Positions 1 to 5,807 of a DNA stretch of 6,506 bases are shown piece by piece. This DNA is from Endomicrobium sp. (lineage in GTDB: Bacteria; Elusimicrobiota; Endomicrobiia; Endomicrobiales; Endomicrobiaceae). Both the position numbers and the translations under genes were made by a program. The notes beneath the pieces were generated by a model. That model was not told the origin of the DNA and did no database searches. It worked only from the letters and a program-made list of their open reading frames with translations. Location: the NCBI GenBank assembly GCA_031273645.1, contig JAISRM010000289.1:1-6506 (forward strand). Direction: 5' to 3'. Position 1 is the stretch's first letter. Each line of letters starts with the position of its first letter.

Positions 1-63
1 AACAAAACAGACGCTGTCTGCGTCCCATAAAACAAGCGAAGCCTGTCCCGCGAAAGCGGGAAT
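1..63 (+). repeat. Mosaic hairpin repeat, copy 1
   Basis: First of three direct copies of a roughly 60-nt unit; it begins at the window edge and may continue to the left. The unit is a chain of small hairpins: CAGAC/GTCTG at 8-20 (or the alternative GACGC/GCGTC at 10-24), CAAGC/GCCTG at 33-45 with one mismatch, and CCCGC-gaaa-GCGGG at 47-60 followed by AAT. The order and spacing match the copy at 242-304. It encodes nothing recognisable and looks like a dispersed, non-autonomous intergenic repeat. Confidence 0.85.
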
Positions 64-83
64 CCACGTTTACTAAAAATTTT

Positions 84-112
84 TTTACATTGCGTCTTTA
101 AAAAGAAATAAT
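84..112 (+). promoter_or_regulatory. Predicted sigma70-type promoter for the five-gene operon
   Basis: TTTACA at 84-89 (5 of 6 to TTGACA) and AATAAT at 107-112 (5 of 6 to TATAAT) are separated by exactly 17 nt. Transcription would begin near position 119, giving a leader of about 220 nt that contains the two downstream repeat copies. This is the best promoter match seen upstream of the gene at 339. It is a motif match only. Confidence 0.5.
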
Positions 113-140
113 GTTAGAAGCTATATTAATATTAAAAATG

Positions 141-170
141 GATTCCCATTTTCATGGGAATGACAGACAC
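141..170 (+). repeat. Partial repeat with a dRS3-like hairpin
   Basis: Positions 142-161 read ATTCCC, 8 nt, GGGAAT. This is the same layout as the 20-bp dRS3 repeat described in Neisseria (ATTCCC-N8-GGGAAT). The CCCAT-tttc-ATGGG stem is followed by TGACAGACAC. The piece resembles the tail of the full unit and adjoins the copy at 171. The likeness to dRS3 is in layout and does not show common descent. Confidence 0.7.
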
Positions 171-238
171 AAAAACAGACACTGTCTGTGTCCCATAAAA
201 CAGGCGAAGCCTGTCCCATTTTCATGGGAATGACAGGC
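171..238 (+). repeat. Mosaic hairpin repeat, copy 2 (variant)
   Basis: Same unit as copies 1 and 3, but the first hairpin reads GACAC/GTGTC (178-182 with 188-192) instead of GACGC/GCGTC, so both sides of one pair are changed together. The middle hairpin CAGGC-gaa-GCCTG (201-213) is perfect. The last hairpin is the CCCAT-tttc-ATGGG form. GCCTGTC at 209-215 can also pair with GACAGGC at 232-238, making a longer bulged stem. Confidence 0.85.
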
Positions 239-241
239 GCG

Positions 242-304
242 AACAAAAACAGACGCTGTCTGCGTCCCATAAAACAGGCGAAGCCTGTCCGCGAAAGCGG
301 GAAT
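242..304 (+). repeat. Mosaic hairpin repeat, copy 3
   Basis: Close copy of positions 1-63 in the same orientation. It has GACGC/GCGTC (252-256 with 262-266), a perfect CAGGC-gaa-GCCTG hairpin and a CCGC-gaaa-GCGG hairpin that has lost one C on the left arm. It ends about 35 nt before the start codon at 339, so it should lie in the 5' leader of the operon if the promoter at 84-112 is used. Confidence 0.85.
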
Positions 305-338
305 ACAAATTTAAAAATCATTTAGCGGAGATATTCGT

Positions 339-932
339 ATGCCCAGCATTCCAAAGGACGAGTTAAAAAGAAAAGGCTTTCATCTGTTGTCGCTTATTTA
401 TGTTTTCGGCTATTGGTATCTGGATAAAAAGATAGCGGTATTCGGGCTTGCGGCGGCAATAACCATTGTGGCTTTGCTTGAAATTTTAAGGTTTAACCTG
501 CCTGCGTTCAACGTGTTTTTTGTAAAACATTTTAAAGGTTTTTACAGACCCGAAGAAGCAAGAAAAGTAAGCGGCTTGCTTGGAACTTTGTCGGGAGCTT
601 TAATTACCATATTGCTGTTTTCAAACAAATATATGGTGTTTGCAAGTTTTTTATATCTTTCTTTCGGAGATTCGTTTGCGGCTATTATCGGAAGAACTTT
701 CGGCAGACACAAAACTTTCGGAGGAAAAAGCCTCGAGGGAAGCATAGCCTGTCTTGCGGTCTGTTTTGCGGCGGGCTTATTTATATTTAACTGGCGTTTT
801 GCTTTGGCGGGGGCATTTATTGCGGCCGCAGTTGAAGCAATTCCTTGGAAAATCAACGATAATTTCTGGATGCAGATAGTAAACGCGGCGCTTTTAACTT
901 TACTTTCCGGAGTTATGATATGGGCGAAATAA
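339..932 (+). CDS. Polyprenol/phytol kinase-like membrane protein (SEC59/DGK1/VTE5 family)
   Basis: This 197-aa protein is hydrophobic along most of its length, with about six likely membrane segments. It carries the landmarks of the CTP-dependent lipid kinase family that includes dolichol kinase, Dgk1 and phytol kinase: an N-terminal R11-K12-x-x-H15, then G110-D111 in a membrane-border segment, the G129-K130-S131-L132-E133-G134-S135 motif, and E166 with D174-N175 near the end. Family members phosphorylate an isoprenoid or diacylglycerol alcohol at the membrane; some bacterial homologues are annotated as phosphatidate cytidylyltransferases, and the substrate here cannot be read from sequence. 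The ATG is supported by GGAG at 327-330, 8 nt upstream. It is the first gene of the operon, and its last 13 nt overlap the ABC ATPase gene, whose own GGAG (909-912) lies inside this frame. The length is normal for a short bacterial member. The family is secure; the substrate is unknown. Confidence 0.82.
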   Translation: MPSIPKDELKRKGFHLLSLIYVFGYWYLDKKIAVFGLAAAITIVALLEILRFNLPAFNVFFVKHFKGFYRPEEARKVSGLLGTLSGALITILLFSNKYMVFASFLYLSFGDSFAAIIGRTFGRHKTFGGKSLEGSIACLAVCFAAGLFIFNWRFALAGAFIAAAVEAIPWKINDNFWMQIVNAALLTLLSGVMIWAK

Positions 933-1663
933 ACAACGTTATAGAAGTGAAAAATCTCGTTAAAAAGTACGGCGCGTTTGACGCTGTAAAAAACATATCC
1001 TTTGAAGTAAAAAAAGGCGAGATTTTTACTTTTTTAGGTCCAAACGGCGCGGGAAAAACGACTACCGTTAAAATTCTTACGGGTATTTTAAAGCATTCTT
1101 CAGGAAACGTAAAAATACTCGGGCTTGACGCCGCAGGCGAAATGGACGATATAAAAAAAAGAATAGGTCTCGTTCCAGACCAGCCTTACATTTATCCTTA
1201 TCTTACGGCTTTTGAATATATGAGAATGATAGGCGACGTTTACGGCGTTTGCGTTGAAGAGCAAAAGAAAAAAATTCCCGAACTTTTTGAAATGTTTGAC
1301 CTTGAGCGGCGCAGAGGAGAAATTATAGATTCATTTTCTCACGGAATGAAACAGAAACTCGTAATATCGGGAGTTTTGCTTCACAGACCGGAAATTATGT
1401 TTCTTGACGAACCGCTTGTAGGCCTTGACCCAAAAAGCGCAAGAACAGTAAAAGATTTATTTAAGAAACTTGCAGAAAACGGAACGTCTATTTTTATGTG
1501 CACGCACGTTTTAGAAATAGCGCAGAAACTTTCCGACAGGATATGCATTATAAACGGAGGCGAAATACTTGCTCTGGACACTTTTGAAAACCTGAGCAAA
1601 AACGTTTCAGTCGGCGCGGATTTAGAAGCGGTATATTTAAATCTTACAGCAGGAGAAAATTAA
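920..1663 (+). CDS. ABC-2 type transporter, ATP-binding subunit
   Basis: A complete 247-aa nucleotide-binding subunit of an ABC exporter. The motifs are in the expected order: Walker A G40-P-N-G-A-G-K46-T, Q-loop glutamine Q88, signature S140-H-G-M-K-Q145 (with H in place of the more usual G or S after the first S), Walker B I159-M-F-L-D163-E164, D-loop G168-L-D170 and switch histidine H196. The Q-loop context and lone ATPase domain fit the NatA/EcsA/YxlF-like group, which powers ABC-2 permeases. The start ATG lies inside the previous gene with GGAG 7 nt upstream. The next gene is a large permease beginning 12 nt after the stop, its obvious partner. Two ATPase copies on one permease is the expected assembly. 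The transported substrate cannot be inferred; an envelope lipid, glycan or peptide are all possible. Confidence 0.93.
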   Translation: MGEINNVIEVKNLVKKYGAFDAVKNISFEVKKGEIFTFLGPNGAGKTTTVKILTGILKHSSGNVKILGLDAAGEMDDIKKRIGLVPDQPYIYPYLTAFEYMRMIGDVYGVCVEEQKKKIPELFEMFDLERRRGEIIDSFSHGMKQKLVISGVLLHRPEIMFLDEPLVGLDPKSARTVKDLFKKLAENGTSIFMCTHVLEIAQKLSDRICIINGGEILALDTFENLSKNVSVGADLEAVYLNLTAGEN

Positions 1664-1675
1664 TAAGCGCGCGCT

Positions 1676-3316
1676 TTGACTGCGGCAAAACATAAAATGA
1701 AATATCTTATAAAAATATCCCTGCTGTCGTTTAAAAACAAAATATCGGCTCTTAAATTTTCAGATAATTTAAAGGCCGCTTTTTTCATATTTATAGGAAT
1801 AAATCTCGTTATAATAATTTACGGCGCGTCCTACTGGTTTTTAAAGTACTTAAATTCGGTGGCGGTTGCCGGACCTCTTATAGTAAATAAGCTTTTGGCT
1901 TTATTTTTTCTTACCGCTTTTATGATGACGGCTTTATCCTGCGTAATAGTCTCGTTTTCAACGCTGTATTTCGGCAAAGACATAAGATGGCTTTTGTCGT
2001 CGCCGATAAGTTATAAAAGCGTTTTTGCGTTTAAAGCTTTCAGCGCTTCATTTTACGCTTCGTGGATGGTTTTTGCCGTAAGCGTTCCGTTTATAGCGGC
2101 TTTGGGCGCCGTAAAAAACGCCGGAATTTCTTTTTATGCAGGCTCGGTTATTTTAATCGTTCCGTTTTTGGCGTCGGCGGGGTTTGCCGGTTCGTCTTTT
2201 GCGGTTATAGTGATGAAGTTTTTTCCTGCGGCAAAAATAAGAAATATAATTTTCATAACGGGCGCGCTGTTTTTTACGGCTCTTCTTGTGATCGTAAGGC
2301 TTGTTCAGCCTGAAAAGTTTGTAAGTTCCGAAGGCTTTGAGCAGCTTTCGCAATATCTGGGTTATCTCGACGCTCCGACGGCGAAATTTTTGCCGTCGTG
2401 GTGGTATTGCTCTGCGTTAATGTCTCTTATTGCGGGAAATCTTTACAAAACGCTCTTTTATTCGCTTTTGCTTGCGGCAAGCGCTGCTGCGGCGTTTTAT
2501 ATTCTTAAATTTCTTGGCGGCAGATATTTTATAGACGGTTTAAACGAAGGGCAGGCTTTTGCGCGCGTTAAAAATAAGCGCGAAAACTATAAAAAAAGAA
2601 ATCCTCTTTTTACGCTTTTGCATAAAGATTTAAAAGTTTTTTTCAGGGATTCGGGGCAATGGTCGCAGGTCTTGATTCTTGCTTCAATAGTTCTCGTGTA
2701 CTTATTTAGCATGTACAAACTCTCTTTTGAGACGCTGAAAATGCACAATACTATGGCTGTGGTAAATTGCGCGCTTGTATGGTTTGTGGCTACGGCGGCT
2801 GCCTTAAGGCTTTCTTTTCCGCTTATAAGCCTTGAAGGCGAAAGTTTCTGGTTTTTGCTTTCAAGTCCGGTAAGCCGTCTGAAACTTTATATTGAAAAAA
2901 TTATTTTCGGTTCGGTTCCGGTTTTTTTAACTTCGGCGGTTTTAATTTCAGCTACAAATTATATGATGTCGGTTTCTGCTCCGGTGTTTGCATTAACTTT
3001 AATTTCTACGGTTTTTGTTTCTTTGGTCATAAGCTGCGCGGCCGTTTCGGCGGGAACTATTCTGCCGAAATTTAATTATTCAAACATCGCGCAGATAGAA
3101 TCTTCTCTTGGCGGGCTTGTGTTTATGCTTTTTTCTTTTTTTGCAATAATAGCAAATATAATTATTATAATGCAGCCCGTGAGAATTTTTTATTCCGGTC
3201 AAAATTTTCAAAATGCGTTTGCCGGATACGCAATCTTTATAGCGCTTTTTAATCTGCTTATTGCGGCTTTTTCTTTTTTTGCCGGTTATAACGCTTTAAA
3301 GAGGCTTGAAAAATGA
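1676..3316 (+). CDS. ABC-2 type exporter permease, duplicated 12-TM form
   Basis: This 546-aa integral membrane protein has about 12 predicted membrane helices (near residues 35-56, 71-97, 124-147, 154-183, 188-210, 258-280, 330-349, 359-380, 408-428, 434-460, 478-499 and 515-537). It appears to be two six-helix halves fused: LLSSPIS at 106-112 and LLSSPVS at 394-400 sit in matching positions between helices, and the basic segment at 297-325 resembles the protein's own N-terminus. It fits the large 'putative ABC exporter' permease group (Pfam ABC_tran_2-like) and is paired with the ATPase just upstream. The start is uncertain. The TTG at 1676 lies 20 nt past the only AGGAG (1651-1655), and the first ATG, at 1697, has no Shine-Dalgarno site; either may be used by coupling from the upstream gene. 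Its stop overlaps the next start as ATGA. Confidence 0.85.
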   Translation: MTAAKHKMKYLIKISLLSFKNKISALKFSDNLKAAFFIFIGINLVIIIYGASYWFLKYLNSVAVAGPLIVNKLLALFFLTAFMMTALSCVIVSFSTLYFGKDIRWLLSSPISYKSVFAFKAFSASFYASWMVFAVSVPFIAALGAVKNAGISFYAGSVILIVPFLASAGFAGSSFAVIVMKFFPAAKIRNIIFITGALFFTALLVIVRLVQPEKFVSSEGFEQLSQYLGYLDAPTAKFLPSWWYCSALMSLIAGNLYKTLFYSLLLAASAAAAFYILKFLGGRYFIDGLNEGQAFARVKNKRENYKKRNPLFTLLHKDLKVFFRDSGQWSQVLILASIVLVYLFSMYKLSFETLKMHNTMAVVNCALVWFVATAAALRLSFPLISLEGESFWFLLSSPVSRLKLYIEKIIFGSVPVFLTSAVLISATNYMMSVSAPVFALTLISTVFVSLVISCAAVSAGTILPKFNYSNIAQIESSLGGLVFMLFSFFAIIANIIIIMQPVRIFYSGQNFQNAFAGYAIFIALFNLLIAAFSFFAGYNALKRLEK

Positions 3317-4032
3317 GATTTGTTTTTGCTTTGGCGATGATTTTTTCTTTTTTCTCGTCGGGTTTTTCAGACGAACGTATTTTTTATTGGCGCGGCGATA
3401 AAAACATAAAAAAAGCGGCGCTTACTTTTGACGACGGACCGGGCAATTCAACGCTTAAAATTCTTGAGATTTTAAAAGAGAAAGGCGTAAAAGCCACATT
3501 TTTTATGCTCGGCAGGCAGTCGGAAAGAAATCCCAACGATTCAAAGAAAATCGCCGACGAAGGACACGAAATAGCGACTCATACATACGGTCATGTAAAT
3601 TTTTACGCTTATAAAGAAGAAGATAAACTGAAAGCCATTGATAAGGAACTTGCCCTAAGCTTAGACATTATAGAAAAAAATACAGGAACAAGGCCTTTTC
3701 TTGTGCGTTTTCCTTACGGATATTGCGGGCAGGACGCTTTAGATATTGCAAAAGAGAACGGCTGCTACGCAGTAAATTGGACATTCGGCTGCGACTGGGA
3801 TCAAAATCTTACGGCAGAGCAAATGCGCGACGGATATTTGAAAGCTTTAGAAAACGGAGCTGTTTTTTTAATGCATGACGCTCCTAAAAATGCTAAAATA
3901 CTTACGTTTCTTGCAGATTTCATCGATGCAATTCAAAAAGAAGGTTATGAAATTGTTACGGTAAGCCAATTGCTTGGCATCACAAATAAAAAGGGGGGCA
4001 ATAATGGCAAACATCTTAATATTGTCAATTGA
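3313..4032 (+). CDS. Secreted polysaccharide deacetylase (NodB-homology, CE4 family)
   Basis: A 239-aa CE4 esterase-type deacetylase that removes N-acetyl groups from a glycan such as peptidoglycan or chitin-like polymer. All five family motifs are visible: T38-F-D40-D41-G-P43 (catalytic base D40 and metal ligand D41), H90-T-Y-G-H94 (metal-binding histidines), R132-F-P-Y-G136, the tryptophan region around W156, and L186-M-H188-D189 with the catalytic histidine. Residues 1-19 look like a short signal peptide (basic residue, hydrophobic core, small residues before D20), so it should act outside the cytoplasmic membrane. The ATG overlaps the permease stop by 4 nt and has GAGG 8 nt upstream, typical of translational coupling. 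The last roughly 15 residues are polar, lie past the NodB fold, and overlap the next gene by 29 nt. The enzyme family is secure; its natural substrate is not known. Confidence 0.93.
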   Translation: MRFVFALAMIFSFFSSGFSDERIFYWRGDKNIKKAALTFDDGPGNSTLKILEILKEKGVKATFFMLGRQSERNPNDSKKIADEGHEIATHTYGHVNFYAYKEEDKLKAIDKELALSLDIIEKNTGTRPFLVRFPYGYCGQDALDIAKENGCYAVNWTFGCDWDQNLTAEQMRDGYLKALENGAVFLMHDAPKNAKILTFLADFIDAIQKEGYEIVTVSQLLGITNKKGGNNGKHLNIVN

Positions 4033-4249
4033 AAAAAGAAGTAAAGACGCCGTCAAAGTGCAGCAAATTTTAACCAAAGCCGGCTGTATGATAAAAACGC
4101 GTTTAGGCATACACGAGGCGTCTGAAAATTCGTGTTCCGACGCCGGCATTATAATTTTAGAACTTGTCGGCGCGCCGAAAGAAATAAAAGATTTGATTTC
4201 AAAGTTTGCGGATGTGAAAAGCGTAAAGACAAAATTTGTAAGAATTTAG
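4004..4249 (+). CDS. Small ACT-like protein resembling the TM1266 iron-only hydrogenase system regulator family
   Basis: This 81-aa protein begins with a beta strand (I4-L-I-L-S8), followed by a helix (K14-A26), then R33-L-G35-I-H37, a strand at residues 48-55 (G48-I-I-I-L-E-L-V), a helix at 59-69 and a last strand (V71-K-S-V-K-T). That is a ferredoxin-like, ACT-type layout. The pattern and length match the TM1266 family, small proteins often found with FeFe hydrogenase genes and proposed to regulate them. I chose the ATG at 4004 because a strong purine-rich site, AAGGGGGG at 3991-3998, sits 5 nt upstream; an in-frame TTG at 3974 lacks one. It overlaps the deacetylase end by 29 nt and is the last gene of the operon. 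No hydrogenase gene is in view, so a role in hydrogen metabolism is inferred from family only. Confidence 0.62.
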   Translation: MANILILSIEKRSKDAVKVQQILTKAGCMIKTRLGIHEASENSCSDAGIIILELVGAPKEIKDLISKFADVKSVKTKFVRI

Positions 4250-4251
4250 GG

Positions 4252-4734
4252 TCAGTATTTTTTCTTATCAGCCAGCATTTTCCATGCTTTAAAAGGCGCG
4301 GACGGGTCTTCAGAGACCGCCGCGCTTTTTATTTCTCTGATTTTTCTTTTATTTTCGGGTTTTGACAGTTCTTCAAAAATAAAACCGTCCTTAAATCCGT
4401 ATTTGCAGGCAGTCTGGGTTTGCGCGCAGTAATGCACTTTTTTTATATTTGCCCAATATATCGCGCTAAGACACATGGGGCAGGGCTTGCACGAAGCGTA
4501 TATTTCGCATTTTGATAAGTCGTAGGTCTTTAGTTTTTTTGCGGCTTTTCTGATAGCTTCAATTTCGGCGTGCGCGGTAGGGTCGTTCTTTGCAGTTACT
4601 GCATTTGCCGCCTGAGATATTATTTTTCCGTTCAGAGTTACCGCCGCGGCAAACGGCCCGCCCTTAAGTTTTTTTACGTTTTTTAAGGCGAGAATTATTA
4701 TTTTGTCTTCAATAGTCCTTTTGCATTTTTTCAT
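4252..4734 (-). CDS. guaD: Guanine deaminase
   Basis: A 160-aa zinc enzyme of the cytidine deaminase fold that converts guanine to xanthine and ammonia in purine salvage or nitrogen scavenging. The zinc site is H55-A-E57 and P84-C85-P-M-C88, with E57 as proton shuttle. G25-G-P-F28 and N50-D51 are also present. Several features point to the Bacillus-type guanine deaminase rather than a tRNA adenosine deaminase: I92-Y-W-A between the cysteines and the C-terminal half, D116 in the G-F-x-D segment (corresponding, from memory, to the essential D114 of the B. subtilis enzyme), the P147-F-x-A-W motif, and a terminal K-K-K-Y whose tyrosine closes over the active site in that family. The ATG at 4734 is preferred over an in-frame TTG at 4749, which overlaps the -10 box. 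It is convergent with the operon, 2 nt apart. Confidence 0.92.
   Translation of the reverse strand: MKKCKRTIEDKIIILALKNVKKLKGGPFAAAVTLNGKIISQAANAVTAKNDPTAHAEIEAIRKAAKKLKTYDLSKCEIYASCKPCPMCLSAIYWANIKKVHYCAQTQTACKYGFKDGFIFEELSKPENKRKIREIKSAAVSEDPSAPFKAWKMLADKKKY
4291..4330 (+). terminator. Intrinsic terminator of the operon, embedded in guaD
   Basis: Positions 4291-4301 pair with 4320-4330 (11 bp including one G-T, with the GC-rich core GGCGCGG/CCGCGCT). Inside this, after small bulges, GGTCT (4305-4309) pairs with AGACC (4314-4318) around a TCAG loop. On the plus strand the stem runs into TTTTT at 4326-4330 and a T-rich stretch beyond it. It lies about 40-80 nt after the stop at 4249 and entirely within the 3' part of guaD. 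On the minus strand the tail is only TTTT followed by AAAG, so it should act mainly on the plus-strand operon. Confidence 0.7.
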
Positions 4735-4740
4735 ACCGTT

Positions 4741-4746
4741 ATTATA
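4741..4746 (-). promoter_or_regulatory. guaD: Consensus -10 box for guaD, possibly giving a leaderless mRNA
   Basis: The minus strand reads TATAAT here, ending 6 nt before the guaD ATG at 4734. A start site 7 nt downstream of the box would fall on the A of that ATG. No Shine-Dalgarno site is visible before the ATG. The -35 region is weak: TTGAGC (4774-4769) is 22 nt away and CAAACA (4769-4764) is a poor match at 17 nt. Confidence 0.45.
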
Positions 4747-4801
4747 CAAAATCTGACGGCAATTGTTTGCTCAAGGGCTATAACGCGCATTTGTAGATGG
4801 A

Positions 4802-4894
4802 CTATCTTCTCGGTTCTCCAAATAAAAGAATCAACGCGCCAAGTATTGCAAAAGACGCAAAAGCTATTGGAAATAAATAACCTAAATAACGCAT
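4802..4894 (-). CDS. Possible short hydrophobic ORF or remnant of a membrane protein gene
   Basis: The minus strand is open from an upstream TAA (4934-4936) to a TAG at 4802-4804. Starting at the only ATG (4894) it would encode 30 residues: a short R-Y-L-G start, one long hydrophobic segment rich in F, A, I and L, and a charged G-E-P-R-R end. Upstream of the ATG the frame also reads as hydrophobic protein (A-I-A-A-I-F-F-D-T-W), which suggests the tail of a larger membrane protein that has lost its front. No Shine-Dalgarno site precedes the ATG. It could be a real single-pass micropeptide, a gene relic or chance; I do not recognise a family. Confidence 0.25.
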   Translation of the reverse strand: MRYLGYLFPIAFASFAILGALILLFGEPRR

Positions 4895-4920
4895 CCAAGT
4901 ATCAAAAAATATAGCGGCAA

Positions 4921-4949
4921 TTGCAAAAAGATTTTAAATATAGTATGTT
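4921..4949 (+). promoter_or_regulatory. gpmA: Weak candidate promoter for gpmA
   Basis: TTGCAA (4921-4926) and TATGTT (4944-4949) are 17 nt apart, each matching 4 of 6 consensus bases. TATAGT at 4939-4944 is a better -10 hexamer but has no matching -35. Transcription would start about 20-30 nt before the gpmA start. The gene lies alone between a divergent gene and a strong hairpin, so it needs its own promoter; this is only the likeliest spot. Confidence 0.3.
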
Positions 4950-4978
4950 AACCCTTAAAAAAACAGCGGAGGTTTTAA

Positions 4979-5725
4979 ATGTACAAAATAGTTTTAATCA
5001 GGCATGGGGAAAGCGTTTGGAATAAAGAAAACAGATTTACAGGCTGGGCTGACGTCGATTTATCGGAAAAAGGCAAAGAAGAAGCTCTTAAAGCCGGACA
5101 ACAGCTGAAAAAAGACGGTTATACTTTTGATTTGGCATACACTTCCGTTTTAAAAAGAGCGATAAAAACTTTATGGACAGTTACCGAAGTTATGGACTTG
5201 CTTTGGGTTCCCGTTATACGCAGCTGGAAACTTAATGAAAGGCATTACGGCGCGCTTCAGGGTTTAAACAAAGCCGAAACTGCGGCAAAGTACGGCGAAG
5301 AACAGGTAAAAATATGGAGAAGAAGCTACGACACCCCTCCAATGCCGCTTGAAGAAACCGACGAAAGATACCCGGGAAGCGACCCGAGATACGCCGGTAT
5401 TTCAAAAAAAGAAATTCCTTTAACGGAATGTTTAAAAGATACCGTCGCAAGAGTTGTTCCCTATTGGGAATCTGAAATTGTTCCGCAGATAAAAGCCGGC
5501 AAAAAAATAATAATCGCGGCTCACGGCAACAGCCTTAGAGCATTGGTAAAATATCTCGACAATATAAGCGACAACGATATAGTAAATTTAAACATACCTA
5601 CGGCAATGCCGCTTGTATATGAACTCGACGATAACCTCAAACCGATTAAAAGCTATTACACAGGCGATCCCGAAGCCGTCAAAAAAGCTATGGAAGCAGT
5701 GGCAAATCAGGGAAAAGCAAAATAA
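4979..5725 (+). CDS. gpmA: 2,3-bisphosphoglycerate-dependent phosphoglycerate mutase
   Basis: A complete 248-aa cytosolic enzyme that interconverts 3-phosphoglycerate and 2-phosphoglycerate in glycolysis and gluconeogenesis through a phosphohistidine. R8-H9-G10-E11 carries the phosphorylated H9, followed by the family segment N15-K-E-N-R-F-T-G-W23. R60 binds phosphate, E87-R-H-Y-G-A-L-Q94 holds the catalytic acid E87, and A181-H182-G-N-S provides the second catalytic histidine. The long insert at about 110-150 with P-M-P-L and Y-P-G-S-D-P-R-Y marks the GpmA (dPGM) type, not a generic histidine phosphatase. Length and C-terminal tail match the bacterial family. GGAGG at 4968-4972, 6 nt before the ATG, supports the start. 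It appears monocistronic and is followed by a strong hairpin. Confidence 0.97.
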   Translation: MYKIVLIRHGESVWNKENRFTGWADVDLSEKGKEEALKAGQQLKKDGYTFDLAYTSVLKRAIKTLWTVTEVMDLLWVPVIRSWKLNERHYGALQGLNKAETAAKYGEEQVKIWRRSYDTPPMPLEETDERYPGSDPRYAGISKKEIPLTECLKDTVARVVPYWESEIVPQIKAGKKIIIAAHGNSLRALVKYLDNISDNDIVNLNIPTAMPLVYELDDNLKPIKSYYTGDPEAVKKAMEAVANQGKAK

Positions 5726-5743
5726 TACGATAATCAAAACAAA

Positions 5744-5791
5744 AAATGACGCCGGAAAAGATGCGGTTTGCGCGCTTTTCCGGCGTCATTT
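5744..5791. terminator. Bidirectional terminator hairpin after gpmA
   Basis: A 17-bp perfect stem (5744-5760 with 5775-5791) encloses a 14-nt loop that can form three further pairs (GCG at 5763-5765 with CGC at 5771-5773). On the plus strand it lies 19 nt after the gpmA stop but is followed by a mixed A/T tail. On the minus strand the stem runs directly into TTTTTTGTTTTG, a better terminator tail. It can serve gpmA. Its stronger face points at something once transcribed from the right, plausibly the tRNA whose 3' end remains at 5808. Confidence 0.8.
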
Positions 5792-5807
5792 AAAATTATA
5801 TTTGATA

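Noticed and set aside
1..304. CRISPR array
   Set aside because: The copies are few, unevenly spaced and made of internal hairpins, with no regular unique spacers and no cas genes nearby.
121..321. Minus-strand ORF of 66 codons across the upstream repeats
   Set aside because: It is made almost wholly of the hairpin repeat units read through by chance; the repeated peptide pieces mirror the DNA repeats, and no ribosome-binding site is seen.
2062..2353. ORFs in other frames inside the permease gene
   Set aside because: They overlap a long, clearly coding membrane protein, have unlikely residue composition (many C and R), and have no supporting start signals.
3974..4003. N-terminal extension of the TM1266-like gene from a TTG
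   Set aside because: The ATG at 4004 has a strong AAGGGGGG site just upstream and begins directly with the first beta strand of the fold. The extension has no ribosome-binding site.
4735..4749. TTG start adding five residues to guaD
   Set aside because: It overlaps the TATAAT box and adds residues outside the enzyme fold, so the ATG at 4734 is preferred.
4750..4978. Riboswitch or structured leader before gpmA
   Set aside because: No known aptamer pattern and no stable stem were seen; the small AGAT/ATCT dyad at about 4795-4810 is too weak.
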